DNA of 64,000 nucleotides from Actinomadura mexicana. Lineage in GTDB: Bacteria > Actinomycetota > Actinomycetes > Streptosporangiales > Streptosporangiaceae. The position numbers and the translations under genes are program-made. Below, piece after piece: positions 49,272 through 57,562 of this stretch (the first letter of the stretch is position 1; each line of letters starts with the position of its first letter). The notes beneath the pieces are model-generated. The model was not told where the DNA came from. It searched no databases and saw only the letters and a list, made by a program, of their open reading frames with translations. The stretch lies in assembly GCF_900188105.1 (NCBI RefSeq), contig NZ_FZNP01000001.1, forward strand, positions 620,001 to 684,000, written 5' to 3'.

Positions 49272-50054
49272 CTACGGGGCAGCCCGGGTGAACAGCCGCC
49301 GGTACACGCGCCGCAGACCGTGGAGATCACTGACAGGCTCGGCGAACGGGAGCCGCACGTCGAACGACGACGGCGCGTCCGGCGGCGGCGCGGAGCAGCG
49401 CAGCCACATACCGTACCGGTCGAGCCCGAGCGGGCGGACCGGTCCGGGCGGGACCGACTCCGGCAGCAGGCGCGGCAGCTCGGCGCGGTGGGCGGAGTCC
49501 AGGTGCGTCAGGATGCCCGCCTCGACGGTGACGAACGGGTCGGGCGCGGCGTCGGCGTACTCCTCGGGCTCCAGGGTGTCGCTCCCCCAGGCGTCGGCGA
49601 CCTCGACCTGGGCGGCTTCGAGGGCGAGGATCGTCCATTCGCGCCGGCCGTCCCGCCCGGCGCCGAGGTCGAGCAGTTCGGGACGCGGGTGCACGTGCGA
49701 GAGGCGCAGCGCGGCGGCGCCCAGTTCGCCCTCGGGGATCTCGCTCAGCCAGCCGTGCAGCCGGGCCCGGCCCCGGACGCGGTCCGGCAGCGGCACCGGC
49801 GCGACGTCGGAGATCTGCAGCGTGGCGGGCACGTCGTCCTCGCCGGTCAGGGCCGCCGCGACCGGCGCGTCCGCCCGGACGAGCAGCAGCGGCCTGCCGT
49901 CCCGGTCGGTCGTGTGCGCCGGGACGGGGGCGCAGGGAACGCCCGGCGCGACGAGCACGCCGTCCGCGACGCCGTAGGCGAGGGTCCGCGCGCGTTCCGC
50001 CGCCGTGGGGCCCTGGATGGTCTGCCTGGACTGCGTGGTCTCCGCTCGCGGCAC
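49272..50054 (-). CDS. DUF2470 domain protein (HugZ-like, possible heme/iron use), iron-box controlled
   Basis: A 260-residue soluble protein. The N-terminal split-barrel-like part has TLAYGVADGVLVAPG and a flavin/heme-oxygenase-type LLLVRADAPVAAAL; the C-terminal DUF2470 part reads ILTHLDSAHRAELPRLL, PLGLDRYGMWLR, and FDVRLPFAEPVSDLHGLRRVYRRL (read in parts). Relatives take part in heme iron use. AAGGAGG precedes the GTG. Two tandem DtxR/IdeR-type boxes lie 20 bases upstream, so expression should rise when iron is low. Confidence 0.83.
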   Translation of the reverse strand: MPRAETTQSRQTIQGPTAAERARTLAYGVADGVLVAPGVPCAPVPAHTTDRDGRPLLLVRADAPVAAALTGEDDVPATLQISDVAPVPLPDRVRGRARLHGWLSEIPEGELGAAALRLSHVHPRPELLDLGAGRDGRREWTILALEAAQVEVADAWGSDTLEPEEYADAAPDPFVTVEAGILTHLDSAHRAELPRLLPESVPPGPVRPLGLDRYGMWLRCSAPPPDAPSSFDVRLPFAEPVSDLHGLRRVYRRLFTRAAP

Positions 50055-50063
50055 CGTGCCTCC

Positions 50064-50093
50064 TTGACGTTTCAGGTTAGGCTTACCTAACTT
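50064..50093 (+). promoter_or_regulatory. Promoter of the cysteine-less rpsD, overlapped by iron boxes
   Basis: TTGACG at 50064-50069 and TAACTT at 50088-50093 are separated by 18 bases. The iron boxes cover the spacer and the -10, so a bound repressor would block this promoter too. Confidence 0.5.
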
Positions 50094-50105
50094 AGGCTTA
50101 CCTAA
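50072..50105. promoter_or_regulatory. Two tandem DtxR/IdeR-type iron boxes
   Basis: Two copies of TTAGG-CTTA-CCTAA at 50077-50090 and 50092-50105, 15 bases apart. The left one, read as TCAGGTTAGGCTTACCTAA (50072-50090), matches 17 of 19 positions of the IdeR/DmdR consensus; the right one about 15 of 19. They lie between two divergent genes and probably serve both. Confidence 0.88.
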
Positions 50106-50120
50106 CCATCAAGGAGCGTG

Positions 50121-50726
50121 ATGAACAACCCCCGTCCCAAGGTGCGTCTCTCGCGGGCCCTCGGCATCCCGCTGACGCCGAAGAGCGTGAAGTACTTCGA
50201 GGCCCGCCCCTACCCGCCCGGCGTCCACGGCCGCGCCCGCAAGCAGGAGAGCGACTACAAGGTCCGGCTCCGCGAGAAGCAGCGGCTCCGCGCGCAGTAC
50301 GACATCCGCGAGGCGCAGCTCCGCAACGCCTTCGACAAGGCCGCCCGGACGGGCGGCAAGACCGGCGAGGCCCTGCTCGTCGACCTCGAACGCCGGCTGG
50401 ACGCGCTCGTCCTGCGCGCCGGGTTCGCCCGGACGATCTACCAGGCCCGCCAGTTCGTCGTGCACCGCCACGTGCTGGTGAACGGCGGCCGCGTGGACCG
50501 CCCGTCCTACCGGCTGCGGCCCGGAGACGTCATCACGGTCGCCGAGCGGAGCCGCGCGATGGTCCCGTTCCAGGTCGCGGCCGCCGGCGGGCACGCCGCC
50601 GAGGTCCCGCCCTACCTGGAGGTCCGGCACGACGCGCTCGCCGCCCGGCTCGCCCGGCTGCCCGAGCGCGCCGAGATCCCCGTCGTCTGCGACGAGCAGC
50701 TCGTCGTCGAGCACTACTCCCGCTAG
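50121..50726 (+). CDS. rpsD: 30S ribosomal protein S4, cysteine-less (zinc-free) form
   Basis: A 201-residue S4 protein. The S4 RNA-binding domain is at about 90-155 (LERRLDALVLRAGFARTIYQARQFVVHRHVLVNGGRV, read in parts), preceded by ARPYPPGVHGRARKQ and the KVRLREKQRLRAQY helix. The N-terminus lacks the Cys residues of zinc-binding S4 forms. AAGGAG precedes the ATG at 50121. S4 binds 16S rRNA early in assembly and can repress its own operon. Its setting under an iron-box promoter and away from other ribosomal genes suggests a condition-specific paralogue; whether a second rpsD exists cannot be seen here. Confidence 0.92.
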   Translation: MNNPRPKVRLSRALGIPLTPKSVKYFEARPYPPGVHGRARKQESDYKVRLREKQRLRAQYDIREAQLRNAFDKAARTGGKTGEALLVDLERRLDALVLRAGFARTIYQARQFVVHRHVLVNGGRVDRPSYRLRPGDVITVAERSRAMVPFQVAAAGGHAAEVPPYLEVRHDALAARLARLPERAEIPVVCDEQLVVEHYSR

Positions 50727-50875
50727 ACGGCGTGCCGGACGCCGCAGCGGCGCTCCAGCTCGCGGCCCGCGATCCGCTCCAGGCCCGACGCCGCGCCCAG
50801 CAGCGCGCCGAACTCGTGCACCAGCGCGTCCGGGACGGCCGTGCCCTGCCCGTCCTGCTCCGTCACGATCGACAT
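50723..50875 (-). pseudogene. Possible truncated MarR-type gene remnant
   Basis: A 50-codon frame from ATG 50875 encodes VPDALVHEFGALLGAASG, then ERIAGRELERRCGVRHAV, which resembles the first two helices of MarR regulators, then stops inside the end of rpsD. A full MarR would be about 140 residues. It may be a remnant cut when rpsD was acquired, or a chance frame. Confidence 0.35.
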
Positions 50876-50970
50876 GCCCCCGCCTGCGTCCCTCGGCCCC
50901 GTTCATCGGCATAACGCGCGAGCGCCCCGCACGGCTTCCGTACGGGGCGCTCGCGCGGGACCTCCCGGGC

Positions 50971-51969
50971 TCAGTTCTCGGGCTTGCCGCTGTTCTCCGT
51001 CGAAGGCGACTTCGACGCGCCGCCGCTCGGAACGGCCGGCAGCTGGTTCTGCTGGTTCTGGTTCTGGTCGTTGGTGCCCGACGCGTACTGCTTGGTGACC
51101 TTCCACGTCCCGTCGATCTTGGCGAGGGCGAGGCGGAGCAGCGTCGCGGGGGCGGCGGTCGCGCCGTCCTTGGTCCGGACGTCGATGTCGACCATGACGA
51201 CGGCCGTGGCGAACCTGCCGTCCACGCTGCCCACGAAGACCTGGTTCGTCTTGGACGTCAGCGACAGCTCGGGATTGCTCTTGAACGTCTGGCCGAGGCT
51301 GGGGAGCGTGGTGCTCTTGAAGCTCTCCAGCAGGTCGCCGCCCATGAGCTTCTGGGCCTTGTCCATCTGCGCCTGGTAGTTCTGCGCGTTGTAGTTGAGC
51401 GCCACGTCGCCGTAGGCGGACGCGACCTTGCTCACCGCGTCCCTCTCGTCCTGCTCGGACGACAGGGAGCTCGCGCTCGTCCACTGCCAGATCGCCAGGC
51501 TCGCCAGCAGCGCCACCAGGACGACCACCACGACCGCCTGCACCATGCCGAGACCGAAGATCCCCGGCCGGGCCTGCGAGGCCGCCGCCGTGCTCGGGCG
51601 GGCCGAGGCCTTCTTCGGCGCCTCGACCTCCTCCTCCGCCTCGTCCTCCGGCGGTTCGAGACGGGTCGGGCGCGGCCTGGGCCTGGCGACCGGCTTGGCG
51701 GGGGCCTTGGCGACGGGCTTCGCCGCCGGCTCGGCCGGAGCCTCCTCGTCCTCGGCGTCGAGCGCCTCCAGGACCTCGTCGAGGTCCTCGTCGTCGATGA
51801 CCTCGATGACCCGCACCCGGCGCTTGCGCTTGGCGGCGGGCCGGGCGGGCCGCTCCTCGGGCGCCTCCTCGGCGGACTCGGTCTCGATCGCCTCGGTCTC
51901 CTCGGGCGCCTCCTCGGCCGGGACCGCCTCGACCTGGTCGGACCCGCCCTTGGTGGTCTTGGCTGTCAC
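50971..51969 (-). CDS. Mce-associated membrane protein (Mas/Mam type)
   Basis: A 332-residue protein. A long disordered Glu/Ala/Pro/Lys-rich cytoplasmic part (about 1-140, with DEDLDEVLEALDAEDEE) leads to one membrane helix (VQAVVVVVLVALLASLAIWQW), then an extracytoplasmic NTF2-like domain (VSKVASAYGDVALNYNAQNY; VMVDIDVRTKDG; IDGTWKVTKQY) and a Gln/Asn-Ser-rich end. It is the last gene of the mce operon, 24 bases after mceF, with a GAGGAG site. Such proteins stabilise or assist Mce lipid transporters. Confidence 0.88.
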   Translation of the reverse strand: MTAKTTKGGSDQVEAVPAEEAPEETEAIETESAEEAPEERPARPAAKRKRRVRVIEVIDDEDLDEVLEALDAEDEEAPAEPAAKPVAKAPAKPVARPRPRPTRLEPPEDEAEEEVEAPKKASARPSTAAASQARPGIFGLGMVQAVVVVVLVALLASLAIWQWTSASSLSSEQDERDAVSKVASAYGDVALNYNAQNYQAQMDKAQKLMGGDLLESFKSTTLPSLGQTFKSNPELSLTSKTNQVFVGSVDGRFATAVVMVDIDVRTKDGATAAPATLLRLALAKIDGTWKVTKQYASGTNDQNQNQQNQLPAVPSGGASKSPSTENSGKPEN

Positions 51970-51992
51970 TTCGGATACTCCTCGGGTTGGGG

Positions 51993-53285
51993 TCAGTCCT
52001 TGTCCCGACGCAGTCGGGAAAGGCGGGACACCACGGGCACCGAGCCCATCATGACCCTGATCAGCACCAGAAGGGCGATGATCGGGGGAACGTACACCAG
52101 CCAGATCGGCGGTCCGCCGGAAGAGTCGCTCTCGTTCGCGGCCTTCCTGGCCTGCACGTTCCGCTGGAGGGCGGGATCGTGGGTGGGGATCGTCTCGCCC
52201 GGGTCCTTCGCCTTGTAGGGCTTCTGCCTGGTCGTCGCCGGGGTGCGTCCGCCGGGGCAGGTCGGGATCCGGTTCACCGCGGGCTGCGCGCGCGGGTACT
52301 TGTACTCCAGCGCGGCGATCCTCTTCAGCGTGACCTGGAAGACGACGTTCAGCACGGGCCGGCCCTGGTCGGTTCCGATCACGTTGTCCAGGACGACCTT
52401 GAGCTGCGGCGCCAGCGCGAGCGTCCTGCGCAGGTCGTTGAGGTAGTTGGGGTCGTAGGTCCCGATGCCCAGGTTGCCGAGCATGTCCACGGTGCAGCCG
52501 AAGTCGGGACCGGTCCTGTCGAGCAGGTCGTTGACGGTGGCGAGCAGGCCGGGACCGCGGTCGCGCAGCTCGGCGATCTGCCCGCGGACCTGGCTGAGCG
52601 CGGCGGTGAGGGCGGCGAGGTTGTCGATCCCCGCGCCGAGCGAACCGCGGTTCTGGTTCAGCACGTGGGTGATGCGGCCGAGGTCGTTGGTCAGCCCGTC
52701 GAGCAGCTCGGTGTTCTGCGCGAACGTCTGGGTGAGGTCGTCGCCGCCGTTGACGATCTGGCGGAGGGAGTCCTCGCGCCCGGCCCATCCGGCGGCCAGC
52801 TCCTGGGTGAGCACCTTGGCGTCGTCGGGGTCGATCGCCTTCAGGGTGTCGATGACGGCGCCGAAGAGGTCGCCGTACTTCGGCGGGACCTTCGTCTGCG
52901 ACACCGGGATCACGGTGCCGGGCTTCATCGGCGGGGCGCCGGCCCTCCCGGACCCCGGCGTCAGCTCGACCACCGGCTCGCCCACCGCGGACTTGCGGGC
53001 CGCGGCGGCGGTGACCCCCTGCGGGATCTTCACGCCGCGCTCCATGTCCAGCCGGACGACGACCTTGTCCTTCTCCAGCCGGACCGAGTCGATCTTGCCG
53101 ACCCGCAGGCCGAGGTAGTCGACCTCGAAGTTCGGGTGCAGGCCCGGCGAGGACTCGAACTCCACGGTGATGTGGTAGGGCCGGTCGATGAAGTCGAAGC
53201 GGACGACGTTGTTGAACGCCCACACGACCATCACCGCGGCGAGCACGCCGAACGCCGCCAGGTTGATCGTCAGCCGACTGTTCAT
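51993..53285 (-). CDS. mceF: Mce family protein, MceF position
   Basis: A 430-residue protein with an N-terminal membrane anchor (LTINLAAFGVLAAVMVVWAF), the MCE domain (YHITVEFESSPGLHPNFEVDYLGLRVGKIDSV, in parts), a long coiled-coil part (about 150-290), and, unusual for MceF, a C-terminal membrane helix (PPIWLVYVPPIIALLVLIRVMM). It overlaps mceE by four bases (start 53285, stop of mceE 53282). It is one of six different subunits that form a lipid-conducting tunnel across the envelope. Confidence 0.93.
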   Translation of the reverse strand: MNSRLTINLAAFGVLAAVMVVWAFNNVVRFDFIDRPYHITVEFESSPGLHPNFEVDYLGLRVGKIDSVRLEKDKVVVRLDMERGVKIPQGVTAAAARKSAVGEPVVELTPGSGRAGAPPMKPGTVIPVSQTKVPPKYGDLFGAVIDTLKAIDPDDAKVLTQELAAGWAGREDSLRQIVNGGDDLTQTFAQNTELLDGLTNDLGRITHVLNQNRGSLGAGIDNLAALTAALSQVRGQIAELRDRGPGLLATVNDLLDRTGPDFGCTVDMLGNLGIGTYDPNYLNDLRRTLALAPQLKVVLDNVIGTDQGRPVLNVVFQVTLKRIAALEYKYPRAQPAVNRIPTCPGGRTPATTRQKPYKAKDPGETIPTHDPALQRNVQARKAANESDSSGGPPIWLVYVPPIIALLVLIRVMMGSVPVVSRLSRLRRDKD

Positions 53286-54388
53286 CCGCGCGGCTCCAGG
53301 ATCTTGTCGAGGTCCGGCAGGGCGCCCTGGAGCTGCTTGGGGATTTCCGGCGACTTGGCCTTCTTCTTCTTCGGGCTCTGGCTGAGGCCCGGGAAGATCG
53401 GCGTCCCGTCCGGCCAGACGATCCGCAGCAGCGGGTACAGCAGCAGCTGGCCGTCATAGGTGGCCCGCGGCAGCTTGTCGGTGAACTCGACCAGGCCGTC
53501 CACCAGCCCCGTGAGCCGCTTGCGGTTGTCGCCGAGCTGCTGCAGGACGGGGTCGAGGTCGCGCAGCAGCGCGCGGAACCGCTGGATGCGCCCCTCCAGC
53601 ACCTTGTCGTTCAGCTCGCGCGCCGTCGTGGTGAGCTTGTCGACCATCTGGATGATCTTGTGCTTGTCCTGGTCGAGCAGCCGGGTGGTGCGTTCGAGCT
53701 GCTCGGGCGTCTCGTTCAGGGCGTCGCTGCCCTTGGCGAGGGACCGGCCGAGGCGGGCGAAGCGGTCGACCGACTCGCCGAGCTCGCGGCGCTGCTCGGC
53801 GAAGATCTTCAGCAGCGCGCCCGCCTGCGCGATCGTCTTGTTGAGCTTCTGCCCGTTGCCGTCCAGGGCGGTGGCGCCCGCGTTGACGACCGTCGCGACG
53901 TCGTCCCCTGCCAGGGCCTGGATCAGCGGCCCGGCCTGCCCGACGACCTGCTCGAACGCCGGCTGGACGCTGGTGTCGGTGATCGCCGTGCCGGTGGCCA
54001 GGTACGGGCCGCGGTCCATGTTCGCGCCGGGCGGCATCTGCAGGTCCACGTAGTTCTCGCCGAGCAGCGAGGTCACCTTGATCTCCGCCCGGGTGCCCTG
54101 CGGGATCTTGACGCCGTCCTCGATGGCCAGCGTCGCCTTCGACCGGTAGCCGGCGAGCTCGACCTTCGTGACGGTGCCGATCGTGATGTCGGACATCTTC
54201 ACGCTGTGCCCCGCGACGAGGCCCTGCGCGTCGTCGAACGTGGCGGTCAGCTTCAGGCCGCCCTTCGGCGCGCCCGCCGTCTGGTAGGAGCAGCCGGAGA
54301 CGGCCAGGGCCGCGGCGGCGACGAGCACCAGCAGCAGCCTGCCGCCGGCGGCCGCGCGGCGCCGTCCCGTGATGACGAGCCTGCCCAT
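53282..54388 (-). CDS. mceE: Mce family lipoprotein, MceE position
   Basis: A 368-residue protein with a lipoprotein signal (LLVLVAAAALAVSGCSY, lipidated Cys near residue 33), the MCE domain (LTATFDDAQGLVAGHSVKMSDITIGTV), and a long helical part (LDQDKHKIIQMVDKL). The C-terminus is Lys-rich (SPKKKKAKSPEIPK). It starts in a TGATG overlap with mceD. The lipidated MceE is typical of complete six-gene sets. Confidence 0.93.
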   Translation of the reverse strand: MGRLVITGRRRAAAGGRLLLVLVAAAALAVSGCSYQTAGAPKGGLKLTATFDDAQGLVAGHSVKMSDITIGTVTKVELAGYRSKATLAIEDGVKIPQGTRAEIKVTSLLGENYVDLQMPPGANMDRGPYLATGTAITDTSVQPAFEQVVGQAGPLIQALAGDDVATVVNAGATALDGNGQKLNKTIAQAGALLKIFAEQRRELGESVDRFARLGRSLAKGSDALNETPEQLERTTRLLDQDKHKIIQMVDKLTTTARELNDKVLEGRIQRFRALLRDLDPVLQQLGDNRKRLTGLVDGLVEFTDKLPRATYDGQLLLYPLLRIVWPDGTPIFPGLSQSPKKKKAKSPEIPKQLQGALPDLDKILEPRG

Positions 54389-55461
54389 CAGTTGCCTCCG
54401 TTCTGCCAGGGACAGTTGGAGTTGGGTGCGGGCAGCGGGCATTCGACGTCGTCGCTGTTCATCAGGCCCTTGAGCCAGGTCCGCAGGAACGCGTCCGTGG
54501 CGAACCGGATCTGCAGGGACTTGTTCTTCGGGTTGTAGCCGCCGATGAGCGCGTCGCTGATGCCGGGCAGCACCCGGATGAGCTGCGCCAGCTCCCTGGC
54601 GTTGCCCTTGAGGATCAGGGCCGTCCGGGTGAGGACCGCCAGGTCGTAGGGCAGGTTCCCCTTGTACTTGCGCAGCAGCTTGTCGCCGTTCTTCGCCAGC
54701 TCCAGGATGCCGCTGATCAGCTGCTGCAGCTCGCCCCGCTCGGAGCTCAGCACCTGGCTCGCGGTGCCGAAGTCGCGGATCATCGTGCCGAGGATCTGCT
54801 CGCGCCCGCGCACCACCCCGGCGAGCCGGCTGAGGTTCTGCGCGACCTCGATGAGCTCCTTGTCCTGCCCGGCGACGTTCTCCACGAGGCGGGCGCTCTG
54901 CTCCAGGGTCGCGTTGAACTCCTTGCCGTTGCCCTTCACCGTGTCGGCGGCCGTGCCGAGCGCGCTCTGCATCTTGGTCGGGTCGAGCGCGTTGGCCAGG
55001 TTGGTGAACGAGCTGAGCGCGTCGTCCACCTCGACCGGCACGTGGGTGCGCTCGATCGGGATGACGTCCGCGGTCTCCTTGGCCTCCCCCGGCTTCCACG
55101 CCGGGTGCAGGACGAGGTTGCGCTCGCCGATCAGGTTCAGCGGGACGATCGAGGCCTGCACGCCCTTCGGCAGCGGGACGTCCCGGCGCAGATGGAAGGT
55201 GACCTTCACCCGGTCGCCCTGGTTCTCCACCTTGTCGACCAGCCCCACGTCGGCGCCCATCACCTTGACCTTGGACTCCTTGTAGAAGGAGCGGGCCTTC
55301 GGGACGTAGACGACCATGGTGCGCTCGCCGCCCGCGGACGGGGCGAGCGAGCAGCCGCCGAGCGAGGCGGCCATGGCGAGGCCGAGCGCGACGGCCGTGC
55401 CGCGCAGCCGGCCGCGGCCGGGGCCTTCGGGGGGCCGTCCCCCCGTGCCGTCGCCGCTCAT
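54388..55461 (-). CDS. mceD: Mce family lipoprotein-like protein, MceD position
   Basis: A 357-residue protein. The N-terminus holds a lipobox-like ASLGGCSLAP (Cys near 37), then the MCE domain (YKESKVKVMGADVGLVDKV; LIGERNLVLHPAW), then a helical barrel-extending part. It ends CPLPAPNSNCPWQNGGN with paired cysteines. It starts and ends in TGATG overlaps with its neighbours. The second lipobox in one operon, besides mceE, is a noteworthy feature. Confidence 0.92.
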   Translation of the reverse strand: MSGDGTGGRPPEGPGRGRLRGTAVALGLAMAASLGGCSLAPSAGGERTMVVYVPKARSFYKESKVKVMGADVGLVDKVENQGDRVKVTFHLRRDVPLPKGVQASIVPLNLIGERNLVLHPAWKPGEAKETADVIPIERTHVPVEVDDALSSFTNLANALDPTKMQSALGTAADTVKGNGKEFNATLEQSARLVENVAGQDKELIEVAQNLSRLAGVVRGREQILGTMIRDFGTASQVLSSERGELQQLISGILELAKNGDKLLRKYKGNLPYDLAVLTRTALILKGNARELAQLIRVLPGISDALIGGYNPKNKSLQIRFATDAFLRTWLKGLMNSDDVECPLPAPNSNCPWQNGGN

Positions 55462-56483
55462 CAGTTGCCTCCCTGCGGTCGCCGCGTGGAGATCGGACCG
55501 GGCGGCTGCAGCGGGCCGAGCCCGGTGAGCAGGCCCTCGATGTACCGGCCGTTGCCCTTGAGGTTGGCGACCTGCTGGAACGTCGGGCCGAGCAGCGAGA
55601 AGTCGGCGTTCAGCGCGTCCATGTTGGGCGCGAGCCGGGTCGTCAGCAGGTGCAGGTTGTCCAGCAGGGTGTCGAGCTCCTTCTGGTTCCTGGAGATCAC
55701 GTTGGAAAGCGTCCGGACGGTCCGGCTGCCCTGCCCGATCGCCGCGGCCAGCTCGTTGCGGCGCCGGACGAGCGACTGCAGCAGCAATTGGCTCGCGTCG
55801 ATGATCTGGCGCAGCTCCCGGTCCTTGCCCGCCAGCGTCCCGGTGATCGTCTTGCTGTTCTCGATCAGCCGCTGGATCTCGGGGTAGGAGTCGTTCAGCG
55901 TCCGGGACAGCTCCTGGACGTTGACCAGGATGCGGCGCAGCTTCACCGCCCCCGGCGACTCGATCTCGTTGATCTCGGTGAGCAGCTTGTCGACGCTGCG
56001 CTGGTCGAGCTTGCCGACGATGTTCTGCGCGCTCTCCAGGGCCTCCGGCACGGTGAACGGGACGCTGGTGCGCGCCAGCGGTATCCGCCGCCGCGACTCC
56101 GGCACGTCCGCCAGGTAGGGCTTGGAGACCGGGCCGGACAGCCGCAGGTACCGGCCGCCGAGCAGGGTCGTCGTCTGGATCTCGGCGCGGGTCTTCGGGC
56201 CGAGGTCGATGCCCGCGTTCACGTGCCAGGAGACGATGACCCTGCCGTGGGCGAAGTCGGGCTCCACGGAGGTGATCCGGCCGGACTTGACCCCGGCGAC
56301 CCGCACGTCCTGGCCCTTCTTCAGCCCGGCGGTGTCGCTGAACTCCCCGCTCATCGTGTAGCCGCGGTCGAGCAGGTGCAGCTGGCCGAGGGCGAACGCG
56401 AACACGCAGCCCGCGCCGAGCGCGGCCAGGGTGACGATCGCGACGATCTTGTGGTTGACGTCGCGCAGCGACTTCAGCGCCAT
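55461..56483 (-). CDS. mceC: Mce family protein, MceC position
   Basis: A 340-residue protein with an N-terminal helix (IVAIVTLAALGAGCVFAFALG), the MCE domain (SGEFSDTAGLKKGQDVRVAGVKSG; ATLLGGRYLRL-type TTLLGGRYLRLSG), and a coiled-coil C-terminal half. It ends in PPGPISTRRPQGGN. It overlaps mceB by one base (TGATG). Confidence 0.93.
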   Translation of the reverse strand: MALKSLRDVNHKIVAIVTLAALGAGCVFAFALGQLHLLDRGYTMSGEFSDTAGLKKGQDVRVAGVKSGRITSVEPDFAHGRVIVSWHVNAGIDLGPKTRAEIQTTTLLGGRYLRLSGPVSKPYLADVPESRRRIPLARTSVPFTVPEALESAQNIVGKLDQRSVDKLLTEINEIESPGAVKLRRILVNVQELSRTLNDSYPEIQRLIENSKTITGTLAGKDRELRQIIDASQLLLQSLVRRRNELAAAIGQGSRTVRTLSNVISRNQKELDTLLDNLHLLTTRLAPNMDALNADFSLLGPTFQQVANLKGNGRYIEGLLTGLGPLQPPGPISTRRPQGGN

Positions 56484-57562
56484 CAGCCGCCACCCCCCAG
56501 CAGCATCTTCCTGAGCTTGGCGAGGTCGTCCTTGGCGGGCTGCCCCGTGCCGGGCGCCTTCGGCAGCTCCATCGGGAACGGGCAGGGGCCCTGCACGACG
56601 TTCAGGCAGAGCGCGTTGGTGCGCAGGTAGTGGCCGCCGTTCGCGGACGCGAACAGCTGCCGGAGGGTCAGCGGAAGCTGCTGCACCATCTTCTCCAGCT
56701 GGTCGACGTTCAGCCGGAACGTCTCGCTGAACCTGCCGAGGTTGGCGATGATGCGGGCGAGCTGCGCGTCGTTGCCGCCGAGCACCTGGTTGAGGTTGGT
56801 GGTGACGCCCGCGACCTCCACGACCGCGCTCTCCAGCAGCTTGCGGTTGCTCGCGAAGACCCGGGTCAGCGACTCCAGGTTGTCGGCGCTGGCGGCGATC
56901 TGCCGGTCCCGGGTGGCGATCGCGTCGCTCACCGTCTCGTAGTCGTCGATCATCCCCTTGATCGTTTTCTTCCGGGCCGCGAACGTCTGCAGCAGCATGT
57001 CCAGGTTCTCGGTCAGCAGCGAGATGCTCTGCTCGTTGCCGTCCAGCGCCTGGGAGAAGGCGAACAGGATCTTGTTGAGCTGGTTCGGGTCCAGGTTGCG
57101 GGTGAGCGGGCCGAGGCTGTTGACGATGTCGCCGAGGTCCACCACCGACCTGGTGTGCGGGACGCGGTCGCCGTCGCCCAGCCTGCCCGGGCTCGACCCG
57201 GGCTCCAGGTAGACGACCCGCTGCCCCATCACGTTGCGCCAGCGGATCGCGGCGGTGGAGTCGGAGGGCAGCCGGACCTCCTTGTCGACGGCCATCTTCA
57301 CCACGGCCTTGCCGCGCACCACCTTGACGCTCTCGACCTGGCCGACGGGCGTGCCCGCCACCTTCACGTCGTCGCCCTCCAGGAGGCCGGTGACATCGTC
57401 GAACGTGGCGGACAGCCGGTAGCGGGACTTGAAGCTCGTGCCGAGGATCTGCTGGCCGATGTAGAACGTGAGCAGCCCGGTCAGCACCACGAACACCAGG
57501 AACTTCAGGATCGTGGAGTACTCGGGCCCGCGCGCGGTCTTGCCGCGCAGCAGCGGGCTCAC
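56483..57562 (-). CDS. mceB: Mce family protein, MceB position
   Basis: A 359-residue protein. N-terminal membrane helix (FLVFVVLTGLLTFYIGQQIL), MCE domain (SATFDDVTGLLEGDDVKVAGTPVGQV; NVMGQRVVYLEPG), helical part with LTENLDMLLQTFAARKK. C-terminal CLNVVQGPCPFP has two Cys that may pair outside the cell. GTG 57562 overlaps the mceA stop (GTGA). Confidence 0.93.
   Translation of the reverse strand: MSPLLRGKTARGPEYSTILKFLVFVVLTGLLTFYIGQQILGTSFKSRYRLSATFDDVTGLLEGDDVKVAGTPVGQVESVKVVRGKAVVKMAVDKEVRLPSDSTAAIRWRNVMGQRVVYLEPGSSPGRLGDGDRVPHTRSVVDLGDIVNSLGPLTRNLDPNQLNKILFAFSQALDGNEQSISLLTENLDMLLQTFAARKKTIKGMIDDYETVSDAIATRDRQIAASADNLESLTRVFASNRKLLESAVVEVAGVTTNLNQVLGGNDAQLARIIANLGRFSETFRLNVDQLEKMVQQLPLTLRQLFASANGGHYLRTNALCLNVVQGPCPFPMELPKAPGTGQPAKDDLAKLRKMLLGGGG

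Noticed and set aside
47753..49330. Extended 525-residue form of the trans-sulfuration enzyme
   Set aside because: The extra N-terminal part is low-complexity and lies in the intergenic region; MTAHHPQTRAVH is the usual family start.
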